Assembly (NCBI GenBank): GCA_047495785.1
Contig: JBLDXI010000009.1
Location: forward strand, 4,650,001-4,714,000
DNA from: Lepidodermella squamata
Lineage: Eukaryota; Gastrotricha
Length of the DNA stretch: 64,000 nt
Direction: 5' to 3'
Shown: in pieces, positions 25,101 through 36,031 of the stretch
Position numbering within the stretch: the first letter of the stretch is position 1
Layout: every line of letters starts with the position of its first letter
Made by a program: the position numbers and the translations under genes
The notes under the pieces: model-generated
The model's database searches: none
What the model was told of the DNA's origin: nothing
The model's input: only the letters and a program-made list of their open reading frames with translations

Positions 25101-26925
25101 TTGTCGATGAGTTCACGCAATTTTACTCGGAATACACGGCAAACTAATTCCGGACGATCGGTTGCACTCTGTCCTGGCAGCAGGTTGCGTTGAATTTCAA
25201 CCCAATTGCTGTTCGTTGTCATGGTGATGAACAGATCGGGCTTGCCGTCGCGTCTAACAATTGACATGGCGTCTTGATAAAGTTCCGACATTTGTCGAGG
25301 AGAGCCACTTTTCGTTGAGGGTAATACGATTCGAACTTTAGTTCCAATATCAGAGCCGTCTCGTCCATCGCCTACAGCATCGCAAAATCCACGATAATTT
25401 TCGACTCTCAATTTATCTTGATTAAAGCGTATGAAGCCCAAATCGTTGGTTTCGATTTTTAAAAAGGAATCGACAACAAATTGTTGAAATAACTTTCCGA
25501 ATAGATGAAGAACAACTTGCCCACGTATCATAAGGCGGTGGCAAATATAGTCGCGGCATGTTAACTTTGCTTGTCGAGGGTTACCATTTTCATCCACCTT
25601 AACCGTCCTACGAAAAAGCGTCATGTCCCAGCCAAGATCACCAGATGAAAATATCAAAGGATAAGCAAGCGGATCATAATGTGCGTTAGTTTCGTCGATG
25701 CGCTGATATTGCGGACCATCCGGGCCAGTTCTGAGACGTAACACAATATCTCGATGAATATCTTTCTCGTCGTTGTATTGATAGAGCAAGCCGGAAACTT
25801 CTCCATCGCACTGGGGACGATTGTAACGGCGACGATCGATGCCGGTAACATTAGCTTTGATGGCTAATTTAAGGTCAGGGCAAGTCTGAAGGCGTGACAA
25901 ACCCATCGAATAAAGGCTGATGTATGGGTTGTTAACATCGTAAAGCATTTGCTGCAAATTAGCCAAGATATGATGTTCGACAGTGTCACCGACAAAACCT
26001 CTGCGCAACAGCAGCTGCGTTTCAGGATCGGTGAAGTAGATCTGAAGGTAACGCGGCTGCTGGCCTTCATTAGGCAACAAACAGCCGTGCCGATGATGCA
26101 GGGCGCCTTGAACCTTAAAACTGCCGAAATTTGGTGATACATCATTTAATCCAACTGATGTAAATGCTAGCGCGTTGTTGTAAATACGAATCGATCTTTT
26201 GAAATTCGCGGAATCGGCAGATTGGTTCAATAACAGCTGACTGAGATAATTGGGCGGCGTAGACAAAGGTGGAAGTTCAACCTATTAACATGCTCTGCAT
26301 TAAAGATGACATTAATAAGTGAAGTTAGACAGACCTCGTTATGAGAGCAACACAGAGAAAACTTTGGATTAGTCCTAGAAGAGCTGACCAATCGCTCGTC
26401 AAGGAAGAAAAGAGCACCACAATGCTGGCAGGGTATATCCATAGCACCGACATCATATGTAGGCACGTTGCGCTCAACGTATACTTCTCGGGCACAATTG
26501 AAGGGAGGAACGAAACGCTTCTTTTGCCTTTCGGGAACGACACCGGCGGGTCGAACAACTGATTCTTCCTCAGCATAGTGATCATACGGGTCATCATTTT
26601 CCCCATCTTCGTCATACGGAATGTCTGGAATTGCAGCCTGAGCCTCATCACGAATTAAAGCAAGAGGTAATGATTCATCAAGCGCAACATCTGATCTCGC
26701 AAGAACCAGCGGTTCGACTAACGTGATTATCTGTCTTGAGAAAACAGGAGGATTTGGAGGTTTTACGGAAGGAGGCGGAACAAAAGGATTATCCTCAGCG
26801 TAAACATGATCACCAGACGTGCTAGCACCCTGATTCTGTGGCTGTTTTGCTCGCTTTCTTCTATCTTCCGCCTTCAACGTCAGCGGGCGTTTGCCTCTCT
26901 TCCCTGGGGGTCTCCCTCCAGGCAT
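22161..26925 (-). CDS. Helitron Rep/helicase transposase
   Basis: Replication-initiator plus helicase protein that mobilises the Helitron. Four minus-strand exons, 26925-26335, 26281-24586, 24527-23193 and 23140-22161, have introns of 52-58 bp. They total 4602 nt, 1533 residues, with no disabling change seen. Start ATG 26925 gives MPGGRPPGKRGKR and a basic, disordered N-terminus. A zinc-finger-like C-x2-C (PCQHCGALFF) with a later CCSHNEVELP follows near residues 160-205. Next is the Helitron-like N domain, then the HUH motif GLPHAHIL near residue 614 and the tyrosine cluster YIYKYIHKG near 754, holding the candidate nicking tyrosines. The Pif1 helicase has Walker A GPGGSGKT (about 1100), Walker B LILIDEAP (about 1178), GGDFRQ and the C-terminal SINKSQGQSL / YVALSRA. 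The exon joins recreate HKG-QDRQL and GGK-VVLLGGDFRQ, so the splice calls are strong. Confidence 0.92.
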
Positions 26926-27415
26926 TATGAAAAAACCTAAAAAAAGTGCAAGTGGGAGTAAAGTAAATAATGAGTTTTGAATCAAAGCAACGATATGGGC
27001 AGAACTGCAGAGTAGAACTGCAGAGTGGACACCTGGATGGTGTTGGCTTCCGACTTCCGACGAAGGAGCTTGAGGAAAAATTAAAATTTGAAAATGATTA
27101 GTTGCTAAGGAATTAAAATAATTCAAAATTAAATTAATAGAGCGTTAAAAATATTATTCCTTTTTATTTTTAAAATCTGTTCAATAACAAATAGCGCTCA
27201 ATTTGTTTTAGGGCATTTTTGACATCGGCGATTTGACGGAGTCAAAAAGTCAGAGTTTTCGCACCCATAAAATTTTATTCTCTATCTACTGATATCAAAT
27301 TTATGATTATGGGCCATACGTAAGTATGATATTAAGCGTATGCGTTGAGCGTCCAATCAGCTTTGAGAAATTCAAATCTCAGCCGTTGAGTACCTCCGCC
27401 GTTTAGTAGTTTAGA

Positions 27416-27620
27416 TTTAAACCCGCTAGGAGATGTTATTCGAATCTAATGAACCCAGAACGTAAGAGACCTGAGATTTAAGGTCGATTGTTTATCGAAA
27501 GAAGCGAAAACTCAGTTTCTACTAGCAAATAATATCCTACCTATCTGCACCTATCCGATGTTTAAATAAGCTTGCTGCATCTTCCTAATGTTTCGCTAGA
27601 ATGAGCAGGAAAATCGATTC
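27416..27620 (+). pseudogene. Dead Cys-loop channel, right part (cut by Helitron)
   Basis: It continues the alignment with channel E from AACCCGCTA at 27420, matching 29256-29264. It passes through the segment before M1 (AAGCGAAAACTCAGTTTCTAC at 27504-27524 against 29346-29366) into M1 and the start of M2 (CTTGCTGCATCTTCCTAATGT against GCCTGCTGCTCCTTCCTATTT). Several in-frame stops and indels are present. Homology fades after about 27620. The gene was therefore dead or dying by the time of, or since, the Helitron insertion. Confidence 0.8.
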
Positions 27621-28657
27621 AATCTCGAACCACGTGTGCCAATCGTGGCACTTCGGGAAAACTGATCGGCATGCGTGTCGAAACTGGATCGCGGGTTTTG
27701 ACTGTGTGTGCTAAGCAAGTTTGATTACAAAATTAGAAATCCCCGTTTTTTCTTAGTTTAGAAGCTGTTTGGGCGCATTTTTATGTAAAATACCTCACAA
27801 CGATTATATATTTAGAATTCAGAGTCATCAGAAAGAGGAGAGCACTATCTAGCGACTATGTTATCCTGATTAATCTTCTTAATCAATTGGCTACAAATGG
27901 CAACAAATTAAATTATTTATTTTGCGGCCTCCGTTTGAATAATGTACAACAAAAAGTACAACAAATTTCAATTACCCATGCGGGTTTTGGGGACGGCGAC
28001 GGGCGATCTGCTCGGGTCCGAGGCATCTGTCGCGAACAGCCTGCTTTTATTATAAAATTCATAATTTTCTAAGGCTTTTTTATTTTTAGGCATTCACAAG
28101 ACTTTCAGTGTCACATTCGCCCTGTCGGATAATATTTCCTAAGTATTTCAACCCTCTATCGTACGACTCAGTTCCTTGACGTCACATGGATTAGCCCATT
28201 ATCAATATTCGGTATACAGTCTGTCATGAACAATCCGAGGATCGTCCTTAGAATATAACATTTAGTCTACTTTCCTGTTGGGTTGTTAAATTCCATGTTT
28301 TGCTGGCGTAGGAACTTCCTATACTCGAAAATAATTTATATTTATCGTCTACCAGTACTTTTTATTTTTTTTTGGAAAATGCTCACTAGTGATTAAATAG
28401 GTCGATAGCTGAGACGTCCAAATTGTCTAGTCATCACTTGATCATCTGTTCTCCTGCTAACTCTTATTTACCGAATAGCATCATCAAACGTGAAATTAGG
28501 TGCGTGCTCCCCATATCATATATTTGAGTCAAAAATTGAAAACTACTGACAGATATCAAGTTTCACAACTTTCGCCATAGTTCTGACATAAGGGAGTGAT
28601 GACATTATAATTTACAGCTATTTCAATTCAGCTGACGGTTGACTCTAAAATTGCAGG
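27621..28657. other. Spacer before channel E
   Basis: AT-rich, no supported gene. It may include further unrecognisable remains of the dead channel at the left and the promoter of channel E at the right. Confidence 0.5.
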
Positions 28658-29876
28658 ATGGTTTGCAGTTTTCCTCTCCTAATAATAAGCTGTTCATTGT
28701 TACCCGGGCAGGCCACTTTATTTCAAGGCAACATCGAAAATCGCCTGTTAGAGAGGTTGTTAGATGGTTACAGAGGCCGCGGCTTGACCCGGCCAATGAT
28801 GGACATAGAGCATCCGCTGAAGGTACATTTCCACATGGAACTTTACCGATTTTCCGAGCTCGACGAGCACACGGGACATGCCCGAATTATTGCAACAGTT
28901 TCAGCTGATTGGCAAGACGAATTTTTGAAATGGAATGCATCCAGCGACGCTACAACTTTGTTTTTGGGCAGTAGAGACATTTTCAAGCCAACAATCATTC
29001 CAGTGGGTCGTTTCGGCGATGGCGCTTCTCTTTTTGGAAATTCAAAGAATGTTTTAACGTGGGTTGAAAACTCAGGAGCTGTACACGTTTCTACGGTTAA
29101 AGCGTTCGACACGTTTTGTGACATCGAGGACACGGACTTCCCGTTTGACCAACAGACCTGCGAATTCCGTTTCAAAGTGCTCAGCTTCAAGAAGCCTCGG
29201 ATTATGCTGCACTTACAGGAGGTTCACGAAAACTTGACTTCCCATCAGGATTTGAACCCGCTATGGAGTGTTGTTCGAATCGACGCCAATGAAGACAGCG
29301 AAACTTCTAGTGAGTTAAGCTCGATAGTTTACCGCATAACCATCAAGCGAAAAACCAGTTTCTACTTATGGCGAATTATCCTGCCTACAACTTGCCTATC
29401 TGCTATTCAAATTAGCCTGCTGCTCCTTCCTATTTCGCCGGAAAGAGTCATGTTTTCTGCAACCGCTGTGCTTGCTATCGACATTTTTCAATCTTCTCTG
29501 GCAACGACGCTCCAATCATCAAAAGAACCTTTGCCAATAATGCGATATTCCAATGCTCAGCTGGTGGCAGGAATTGTGATAACAATCGAATCAGTTGTAG
29601 CAGTTTTCATAATCTCAGACCGAAGAGAACTCAACAGGTAAGCATACATTGTTTTTAATCATGACATTTTTCGCAAACGTAATTCTGCCAAATAGATGCA
29701 TTCTTCGGATTCTTAATTCGAGCTGCAGGGGCAAAAGCAGCAGCAAAGATTCATCTACAATTGGTATGCAGAGATTGAAGCTTGCAGAAGTCATGGATCA
29801 AATTTTCTTTTATTCCGTCGTGGCTTATGTAGTGATTTCACCCTTGTTTTACTTCAAGCTTATTCATTTCTATTGA
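28658..29876 (+). CDS. Cys-loop ligand-gated ion channel E (clade I, short loop)
   Basis: Two exons, 28658-29637 and 29696-29876, 58 bp intron, 1161 nt, 386 residues. ATG 28658 opens a signal-peptide-like stretch (MVCSFPLLIISCSLLPG) running directly into TLFQGNIENRL, so the intron found at this point in A and D is absent. Motifs: YRGRGLTRPMMD, ELDEHTGHARII, WQDEFLKWN, FKPTIIPVGRFGD, Cys-loop C-x13-C with FPFDQQTC, M1 FYLWRIILPTTCLSAI (an Arg replaces the Asn of the paralogues), M2 SPERVMFSATAVLAIDIF, M3, then an intron in phase 2 at the same place as in D (ELNR-CIL). The M3-M4 loop is only about 35 residues. M4 ends SPLFYFKLIHFY. The dead channel beside the Helitron is its closest relative. 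AATAAA near 29986. Confidence 0.86.
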
Positions 29877-30605
29877 TTGAAATATGCTCATAAGAATATT
29901 GATTCACTCGTTTACAGTAAAAGGCTCGCGATTCGCCCTCACTGGGCCCCATTTTCTCATAGTTATTAAGCAAACATGCCTAAGCCAATAAATTGAATGC
30001 GAATCAAGATTTAGCCGGTATTAAGGCTCGCGGGAAAAATGGTGATTGCAACACAGGATATCGTCAGTTTAAAAGAAATTTCCGGTTTTAAAGGCTTTGC
30101 TTCTGAATCGCAGCAATATACACATTTTTTACAAGCACGAGCGGCCAGTCTCATAATGTTGCTAATCCGATAAATCTAACCGTGCGCGAATTATGACCAA
30201 TAAATGTATACCTACCTACATATCGGGCTGCAATTGATAGGCCGGTGTAAAGTTGTTAAAAACTCGATGCGCGCACATTTTTTTCTCGCCACGAGAGCCG
30301 CTCGCAGCTTGGCGACACAAGTCGCAGGTGTTTATTATATATATGCGCTGTGTCTACTCGCTTTCATTGACACCTAGCAACCGCACTACGGCTATACTTC
30401 AATGCGTTATAACCTATAGCCAGGCCTTGAGAGCAAAAAAAGACGAAAGATTTTTCTTAAATTGATTTATACTCCTAGACCCTGTTGAAGCATTTCCGGA
30501 AAACCAGGTCCCTTCAATTTTTTACACCCCCTTATGGCCAGTTTTTTCCTCAGTCAACCTATGTACTAAATCTCGGTGCTTATTATTTTTTCGATAAATT
30601 AAAAA
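29877..30605. other. Intergenic spacer
   Basis: It holds the probable AATAAA of channel E (near 29986). No gene or repeat is recognised; a TATATATA run occurs near 30336. Confidence 0.5.
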
Positions 30606-32675
30606 ATGGGATTACGCCTGCCTAGAATTTTCACCTTCAGCCGCGATATGTCGCTATCGCAGCTTGGAGAGAACACACCAGTCCCGCCGACATATCGGGA
30701 ATCAGCCATTGACTGGGGCCGGGGTGACCGGCTCCAGGTCAATTCGCAGAAAATCGATAGACAGCCTTCTTTCTACTATGGATCTCAACCTATGGCGTCG
30801 GAAATGTACGATGTGACAAATCTGAGAAAATCAGGCGTTCGGCTTAACGACCAGTTGTTACCAAAGCCAACGGAATTCCCGGTCGGCAACCTCCAGCCTA
30901 ATTACCGAATACCATCAGAACACCCGTACGCATCTCACATAGAAAGAACGGCAATGTTTCCAGACCCAGCTAGTACTTTAGTAAGATCTCACACCCTACC
31001 TAATTTTTTCGATCAATACCGTGAACGGTCTGCGCAAATCAAAGGCGAAGATCCAGCAGCGCCGTATCAAGTTTCTGAGGTCGACAAAATTCGTGGACAT
31101 CCATGGCGCAGAGAAGTCGTACATTCCGCAGTCGGGGCGTCAGAATTAAAGCCGCAACAGTTCGCAGACCCCTATGCCAGTAATTTCAGCGTTAATAGAA
31201 TCGCCCAGCAGCAGAGTGTTGTCTACCCAACCCCGCCGAATTATCAAAACCCGAATTCTCCGATGGAACGGGATCAAAATCTATCCTTGTCGCCTAGGAC
31301 AGCTAATGCGGCTCTAAATCAATATCGGGGCGATCGTTTGACCCATAACTCGATTCAGTACACTGGAAACGGTCCTGCTGATCCGTTACCAATCGATTCC
31401 CCTATCACACCCCCTCAGCCTCAATCTTCAAACGCCTTCATTCCTCCTCGGCCGCTAGCAGGCCGATCTGTTACGGTCGGCCCAGCGTCGAGATCTCGGC
31501 CTATTTACTGCCGAGCCGCGAACAACGAAGAGTTTTGCACGTGTTGGTACTGCTGCGAGGAGAGAGCGGCGAGGGAACGGCGGTTTAATGTTCAACAGAT
31601 GGAGGCTGAGAACCGGCTGCACGTCCTGGATTCGCAAACCCCGGCGAACAATATTATGGAACTGCGGCGGAAGTATGCTGCCGCCGGTGTGCCGAAATAC
31701 GGCTACAGCCCACGTTCCGAGTACTTGCCGCAAATTTTCTACAACCATATGGGTGAGTTATCGATTTATTCGGAATTTCAAATAAAGAAATTTCGAAGAA
31801 TGTTTACAGAAAGGAAGAACTCTTAAGATTGTAGCATAATTTTAAAATGAAATTAAAATGAGCTGATATAAAAAATGGAAAATCAATGGAAGCTTTCCCG
31901 TTTGTGTAGAATGTCCCCAAAGCGCAGGATTTCAAATTTGAAATTATTTTAGGCCTTTTAGGACCCCGACTTATGACTCTTTATTATAGGAACTTACCTC
32001 GCTGAACGATCTGGCCTCTACAGGCCATCGACGTATTCGATCGACGCTGAAGAGAACTACGGAGCGCTCTACCAGCAATTCCCAATTCAATTTTATGTGA
32101 AGCCTGGGGATCAACAGCCATCTGCCGCTGATAATCCGTACTTAAAGCAAGGCCAGTTCATCCAAGACGGGAAGCGAACCCACAATGATACCGAATATGG
32201 AGCGGCCTACAACACCCAAACCTTCTTACAAGAGAATGCTCTAGAGCTCTCTGCGAGAAATGACGCGACCTCTCTCATGTCCTCACGGAATGAAGATTTG
32301 AGACGAGTTGCGGTGAATTCCAGTGTCCCACTAGCGCCTGATCCAACTAATCCGTTGGACAGGCGAGGCTTCAATAACCCGGTTAATAATGCTTATCTAG
32401 GCGGCGCTATAGGAGGCGCCTCGACACAGCCAGCGTGTTGGCGCCCGCTTTGCGGCGTACCATGGCCGCATTTCAACATGGCTGTCTATCAAAACTCGTT
32501 CAATCGATCGGCGATTCATTCCGAGTTTCACGCCCGGTTTCCGGAACGCGCGCCAGATCTTAGGGAGAACGTTTCCAGTGGTAAGCGGCACGATTTCGAA
32601 TGGTTTCAACGCTCAAGAACTGCGCGGCTCGGCAACGCCCCGGATTCCGCAGCCGCAGCTTCTTGTTTAGACTGA
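30606..32675 (+). CDS. Tyr/Pro/Asn-rich protein, unknown function
   Basis: Two exons, 30606-31752 and 31990-32675, join across a 237 bp intron (donor GTGAGT). They total 1833 nt, 610 residues. I do not recognise the family. There is no signal peptide or membrane segment, and the sequence is low in hydrophobic blocks and rich in Pro, Asn, Ser, Tyr and Arg, suggesting an extended, largely disordered protein. One Cys cluster stands out near residue 305 (FCTCWYCCEERAARERR), followed by a charged, possibly helical stretch. A second Cys pair is in exon 2 (ACWRPLCGVPWPHF). Cytoskeletal or ciliary scaffold proteins can look like this, but that is a guess. The splice join keeps the frame (HM-GTYLAERSG). 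Confidence 0.7.
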
Positions 32676-33342
32676 AATAGCTGTATATTACCAATAATAA
32701 TTGTATCACATTGTGTTTTCCAATTTTGTTGTTGATTTTATATAGTATCTAACAATTTTCTAGTAAATTTACCTGGTTTATCGATAATAGCTATAACTTA
32801 TGAGAGATTTTGATAATTCCATCTTTGAGATTTGATTATCGCCCGCTCGTTGGGATCGGGGAACGACTATTTATTTAACGAGAGTCCTAATATTGCTTTC
32901 CATACCAATATTTTACCAAAATTAAGATTTGTATCATTATGGACAATGAATAAAAGAATGATGCCTCTGATTTTTATCGCGTCTTTAGCTCCTCAAGAAA
33001 AGACTCATCTTTCATTCGAGCTCTTTCAAAGTGATGGAGTAACTGCATGCGATGAAATGGCTTCCAGTAATAAGCTACACTCTGCGATTTCCAATTTTAT
33101 GCACCTCCATCGCACTAATTGTATATATTTTTTCCTTGCGCGCGCACTGCGTTACACCTTTTAGCGAGCATAAAAAAATAAGTCAATAAACAAGCGGAAT
33201 TGTTTTCACGCGAGCAGGTTCATCGCCCGTGAGATTGAGTGTGGCTAGCTTTTTTAGTAACCGCCATCCAGTTAGGCAGTTATAAAGTAACTAATCTTTC
33301 GCAGAATTGCCGATGCCAATTTTTGTCTAACATCTCCCGAGA
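32676..33342. other. Intergenic spacer
   Basis: AT-rich. A 110-codon frame at 32832-33164 shows no motif and is not supported. No repeat is recognised. Confidence 0.5.
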
Positions 33343-34101
33343 ATGATTGGAAACGTGCTTCTGCGGATGAATTCGGTCATCACTTGTGCTGTTGCCTATT
33401 ACTTCCAGCCACCCTACCAGCAAATGCCACCCCCAGTCAACAATGGATATCCCTTCTACTATCAACCATACGGCTCACGATTTCCATCCTATCCCCCTCA
33501 GCAGCAACAGTATCAAATGTCTCCTTTTGTTAACGTCAACGCCAATGGACTGCCTCTGCCTCAAAATCCTGCATTGGCTACTGCTGGTCTATGCGCTCCT
33601 TCATCGCTGGTTCGTTACATGCCGTATCCCAGCGGGACTACCATTCAGATTAAATGCCCTGACAACTATGAACTTATCGGTCCATCTGTCACAAACTGCA
33701 ACGAAAACGGGATTTGGTCCTTTGAAAACATCGGATATTGCAGACCAAAAAATATAAAGACAACGCCTTGCTGTAAGTTTGCAATAAGCTTAAGCTTCTT
33801 TGATTTTTTCAAAATTTCATTTTAAGGTAAGACCGTAAACAAGGCGTTACCAAGTACTAAAGGCTGCCCGCCACCTGTAACTTCCGATAATGTTCGAATT
33901 ACAGCCCAGTCAAAGTCGGTGGTATCTAATTTGGATCAGAAAAGCGTGTTTTTCACAACAAATGGCTGGATTCGTTATGCCTGCGCTGATAGCAGGGGTT
34001 CTGAAGAAACAACGATCATGTGCAAGCCTGACGGAAGTTGGACCTCTCGACCGCCTGATTGCGGTAACAACGACCCCATCTCGACCCACGAGATCAATTA
34101 G
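33343..34101 (+). CDS. Secreted protein with two CCP/sushi domains
   Basis: Exons 33343-33772 and 33827-34101 (54 bp intron) total 705 nt, 234 residues. The N-terminus (MIGNVLLRMNSVITCAVAYY) could be a weak signal peptide. A Tyr/Pro/Gln-rich segment follows (about residues 20-75), then a CCP domain (LCAPSSL, IQIKCPDNYEL, VTNCNENGIWS, GYC) and a second CCP beginning GCPPP with IRYACADSRG, IMCKPDGSW and DCG. CCP domains are extracellular binding modules. The 5' end is uncertain, because TATTACTTCCAG at 33398-33409 could be a splice acceptor, so an upstream exon may replace the first 22 codons. CCP domains also occur in the giant gene at 42073-56146, but I see no close sequence link. Confidence 0.72.
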
Positions 34102-34488
34102 TGATCAAAAATCCGTTTTAAATGCCTAGTGACAAAGATTGACTAAGTAATCAATAATTCAAGAAAATGTTTGAATGAACTCGTTTTTATTTGATCAAAT
34201 GGATTAGATGGGAGAAATAGGCTTGAAGCTCCAAGATCCGAGTCAAGATGAATCATCCGGATGTTAAACTCGAGTTAATTCAAAACAGCCATGATACTAG
34301 TGAATCCGATTGGGTTTGCTCTTGTGAATCTTATGTTTACAGCTGATAAAACACCACGGCATTCTGGGCAAATTGAACAGCTCCTAACATCGGTTAGCCA
34401 CTCGCATACTCGTGAATTTTTTGCCCCAGAAAACATTCCTATTTCGCGTAATCTAATCAACTAAGAAAACTCAAAGAAATATATAAAT
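34102..34488. other. Intergenic spacer
   Basis: No gene or repeat is recognised. It presumably contains the promoter of channel F. Confidence 0.5.
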
Positions 34489-35832
34489 ATGTTCGTTCAA
34501 ATTTTTATCATTTTTATCAGCTTAAACCCAGCTTCCGGTCAAGAAATCACCTACAAACCAGCAAATGAAAAGCCTGTGGAAGACATTTTCTGTGAATTTT
34601 TGGCGCAAAACTGCCCATATTTAACCAGCAAGCGCGCCATGCCATTTCTCCCGAATCAAAGTGAACCAAATCGGGTGAATGTCATAGTCAATTTTGTGTT
34701 TGTCAAGCTGATATCTCTTGATGATTTGTCCCAAGTGTAAGAAAGCCAGTTTCATCAACAACTGTTTTTTTTTATCGACGATTATTCAGGCTCGCGTTGC
34801 AAGCTGATGTGAGGATTAAATGGCAGCTTCCACCGTGCGCTGTTTGGAAAGGGGTCACCGATTTCGGCAACCAAACTTTGAATCATTTAGTGAAGCGGTA
34901 TAATTCGCTCCATTTACAACAATGTTCATATCCCAAGGAATCAATGTACCATCCGCTAATTCTGCACATGAACAGTGTTTCTGACACTTACTATATTGAA
35001 AGGTCTGTTTCGGTATTTTCCCTGACACTTCCGTGACGATCTTAGGTAACAGATTCGGAAATGACGAAATTCAGGTGTTCTATGATGGCGAGGCTCAGCT
35101 CATGTTCAAAAACCGGCTGGACTCATTCTGCTCATTTGAGTATAAAAACATTGAAGTTTCATTTTTTCGGTTGAACGCTGATTTTATATTTACAGTTTCA
35201 CGCTGTTTCCCTTTGACATACAAATCTGCTCAGTAGAACTGGCAGCTTTCGACGAACGGCTGAATGTGACGCTCGTCAGTTCGAAGTTTCTTGGTTTCAC
35301 CGACTTCGTAGATCCTGCTGATGTGTGGCTGCATACCTACACAGATTGCTATCCTTCATATGAGGACCCTGTCTTCTCTAAAGCTGTTTGCAAGTTGACT
35401 TTTCACCGAAAGCCAATGTATCAAGTTTTAGTTGTGATAGTACCAATGGTATTACTTGTCATTCTCATTCTATCAACTTTCCTACTGCCGATAAAATTAC
35501 CCGATCGAGCCGACTTTGCTATCACTGTATATTTAGGCCTTAACGTGTCACTAAGTTCTTGCATCAGTAGCTTACCCAAAACCTCGGAGCCTGTCTATTT
35601 TGTTTATTACATCGCTTTTCTGTTGTGCATAAGCACTTTTGTGACTATTTACATGCTGTTGTCGTGTAATTTAGCTCGAAAGAAGAGATACTGCCATTCA
35701 ATATGTGGCATTATGGGATGGGTCCTCCGAAAAATCGACCTAATGGACTCGGTTTGCTTCGCCCTATCAACATCTTGTGCGTTAATCGCAAGCATCGTGT
35801 TTTTCTCAGCTGTTTTACCTTCAAAGGTTTAA
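34489..35832 (+). CDS. Cys-loop ligand-gated ion channel F (clade II, short)
   Basis: Four exons, 34489-34736, 34790-35002, 35053-35139 and 35196-35832, have introns of 50-56 bp. Total is 1185 nt, 394 residues. The 213 and 87 nt middle exons are identical in length to those of G and H. Signal peptide MFVQIFIIFISLNPASG. The ligand domain has CEFLAQNCPYL, WQLPPC and HPLILHMNSVSDTYY. The Cys-loop is C-x13-C (ending FPFDIQIC). Loop C carries two cysteines 14 residues apart (DCYPSYED ... AVCKL) instead of the nicotinic vicinal pair. M1 MVLLVILILSTFLLPI, M2 LPDRADFAITVYLGLNV with Asp at both -1' and 2', M3 LLCISTFVTIYMLLSC, a loop of about 25 residues, then M4. The predicted third acceptor is the second of two AGs (35051-35052); the first gives a stop. 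AAATAAAG overlaps the stop region. Confidence 0.86.
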
Positions 35833-36031
35833 ATAAAGTTTTAAATAAATACTTGTGAACAGCCTTCGATTCAATATCCCCCGAGCGACTGACGAAACTT
35901 TGTAACTTAAAAAGCCCGTCACCCTTCAGTAACCCCAGAAGGGGAGGATTCAATAATTAAGTAATTCAAAGCTTGGCCCAAATTGACAAAATCAAGTGCG
36001 GCAGCGCATTCATAAAAAAATCCGCCTCAAT

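Larger units (their letters stand above)
21787..27415 (-). mobile_element. Complete autonomous Helitron, 5629 bp
   Basis: Rolling-circle transposon with both termini visible. Read on the minus strand it starts TCTAAACTACTAAACGG at 27415 and ends in CTAG at 21790-21787. A perfect 22-nt palindrome (21801-21822) lies 10 nt before the end. These are the canonical Helitron marks: 5' TC, subterminal hairpin, 3' CTRR. Insertion between A and T is also canonical: host A is 21786 and host T is 27416. The flanks rejoin into one alignment with channel E (homology stops at 21786 and resumes within a few bases of 27416), which confirms the boundaries independently. There are no terminal inverted repeats and no target duplication, as expected. 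It carries one intact Rep/helicase gene, so it looks recent and possibly active. Confidence 0.93.

Noticed and set aside
22161-26925. Four overlapping minus-strand frames as separate genes
   Set aside because: Consensus splice sites join them into one Helitron protein with motifs restored at each junction.
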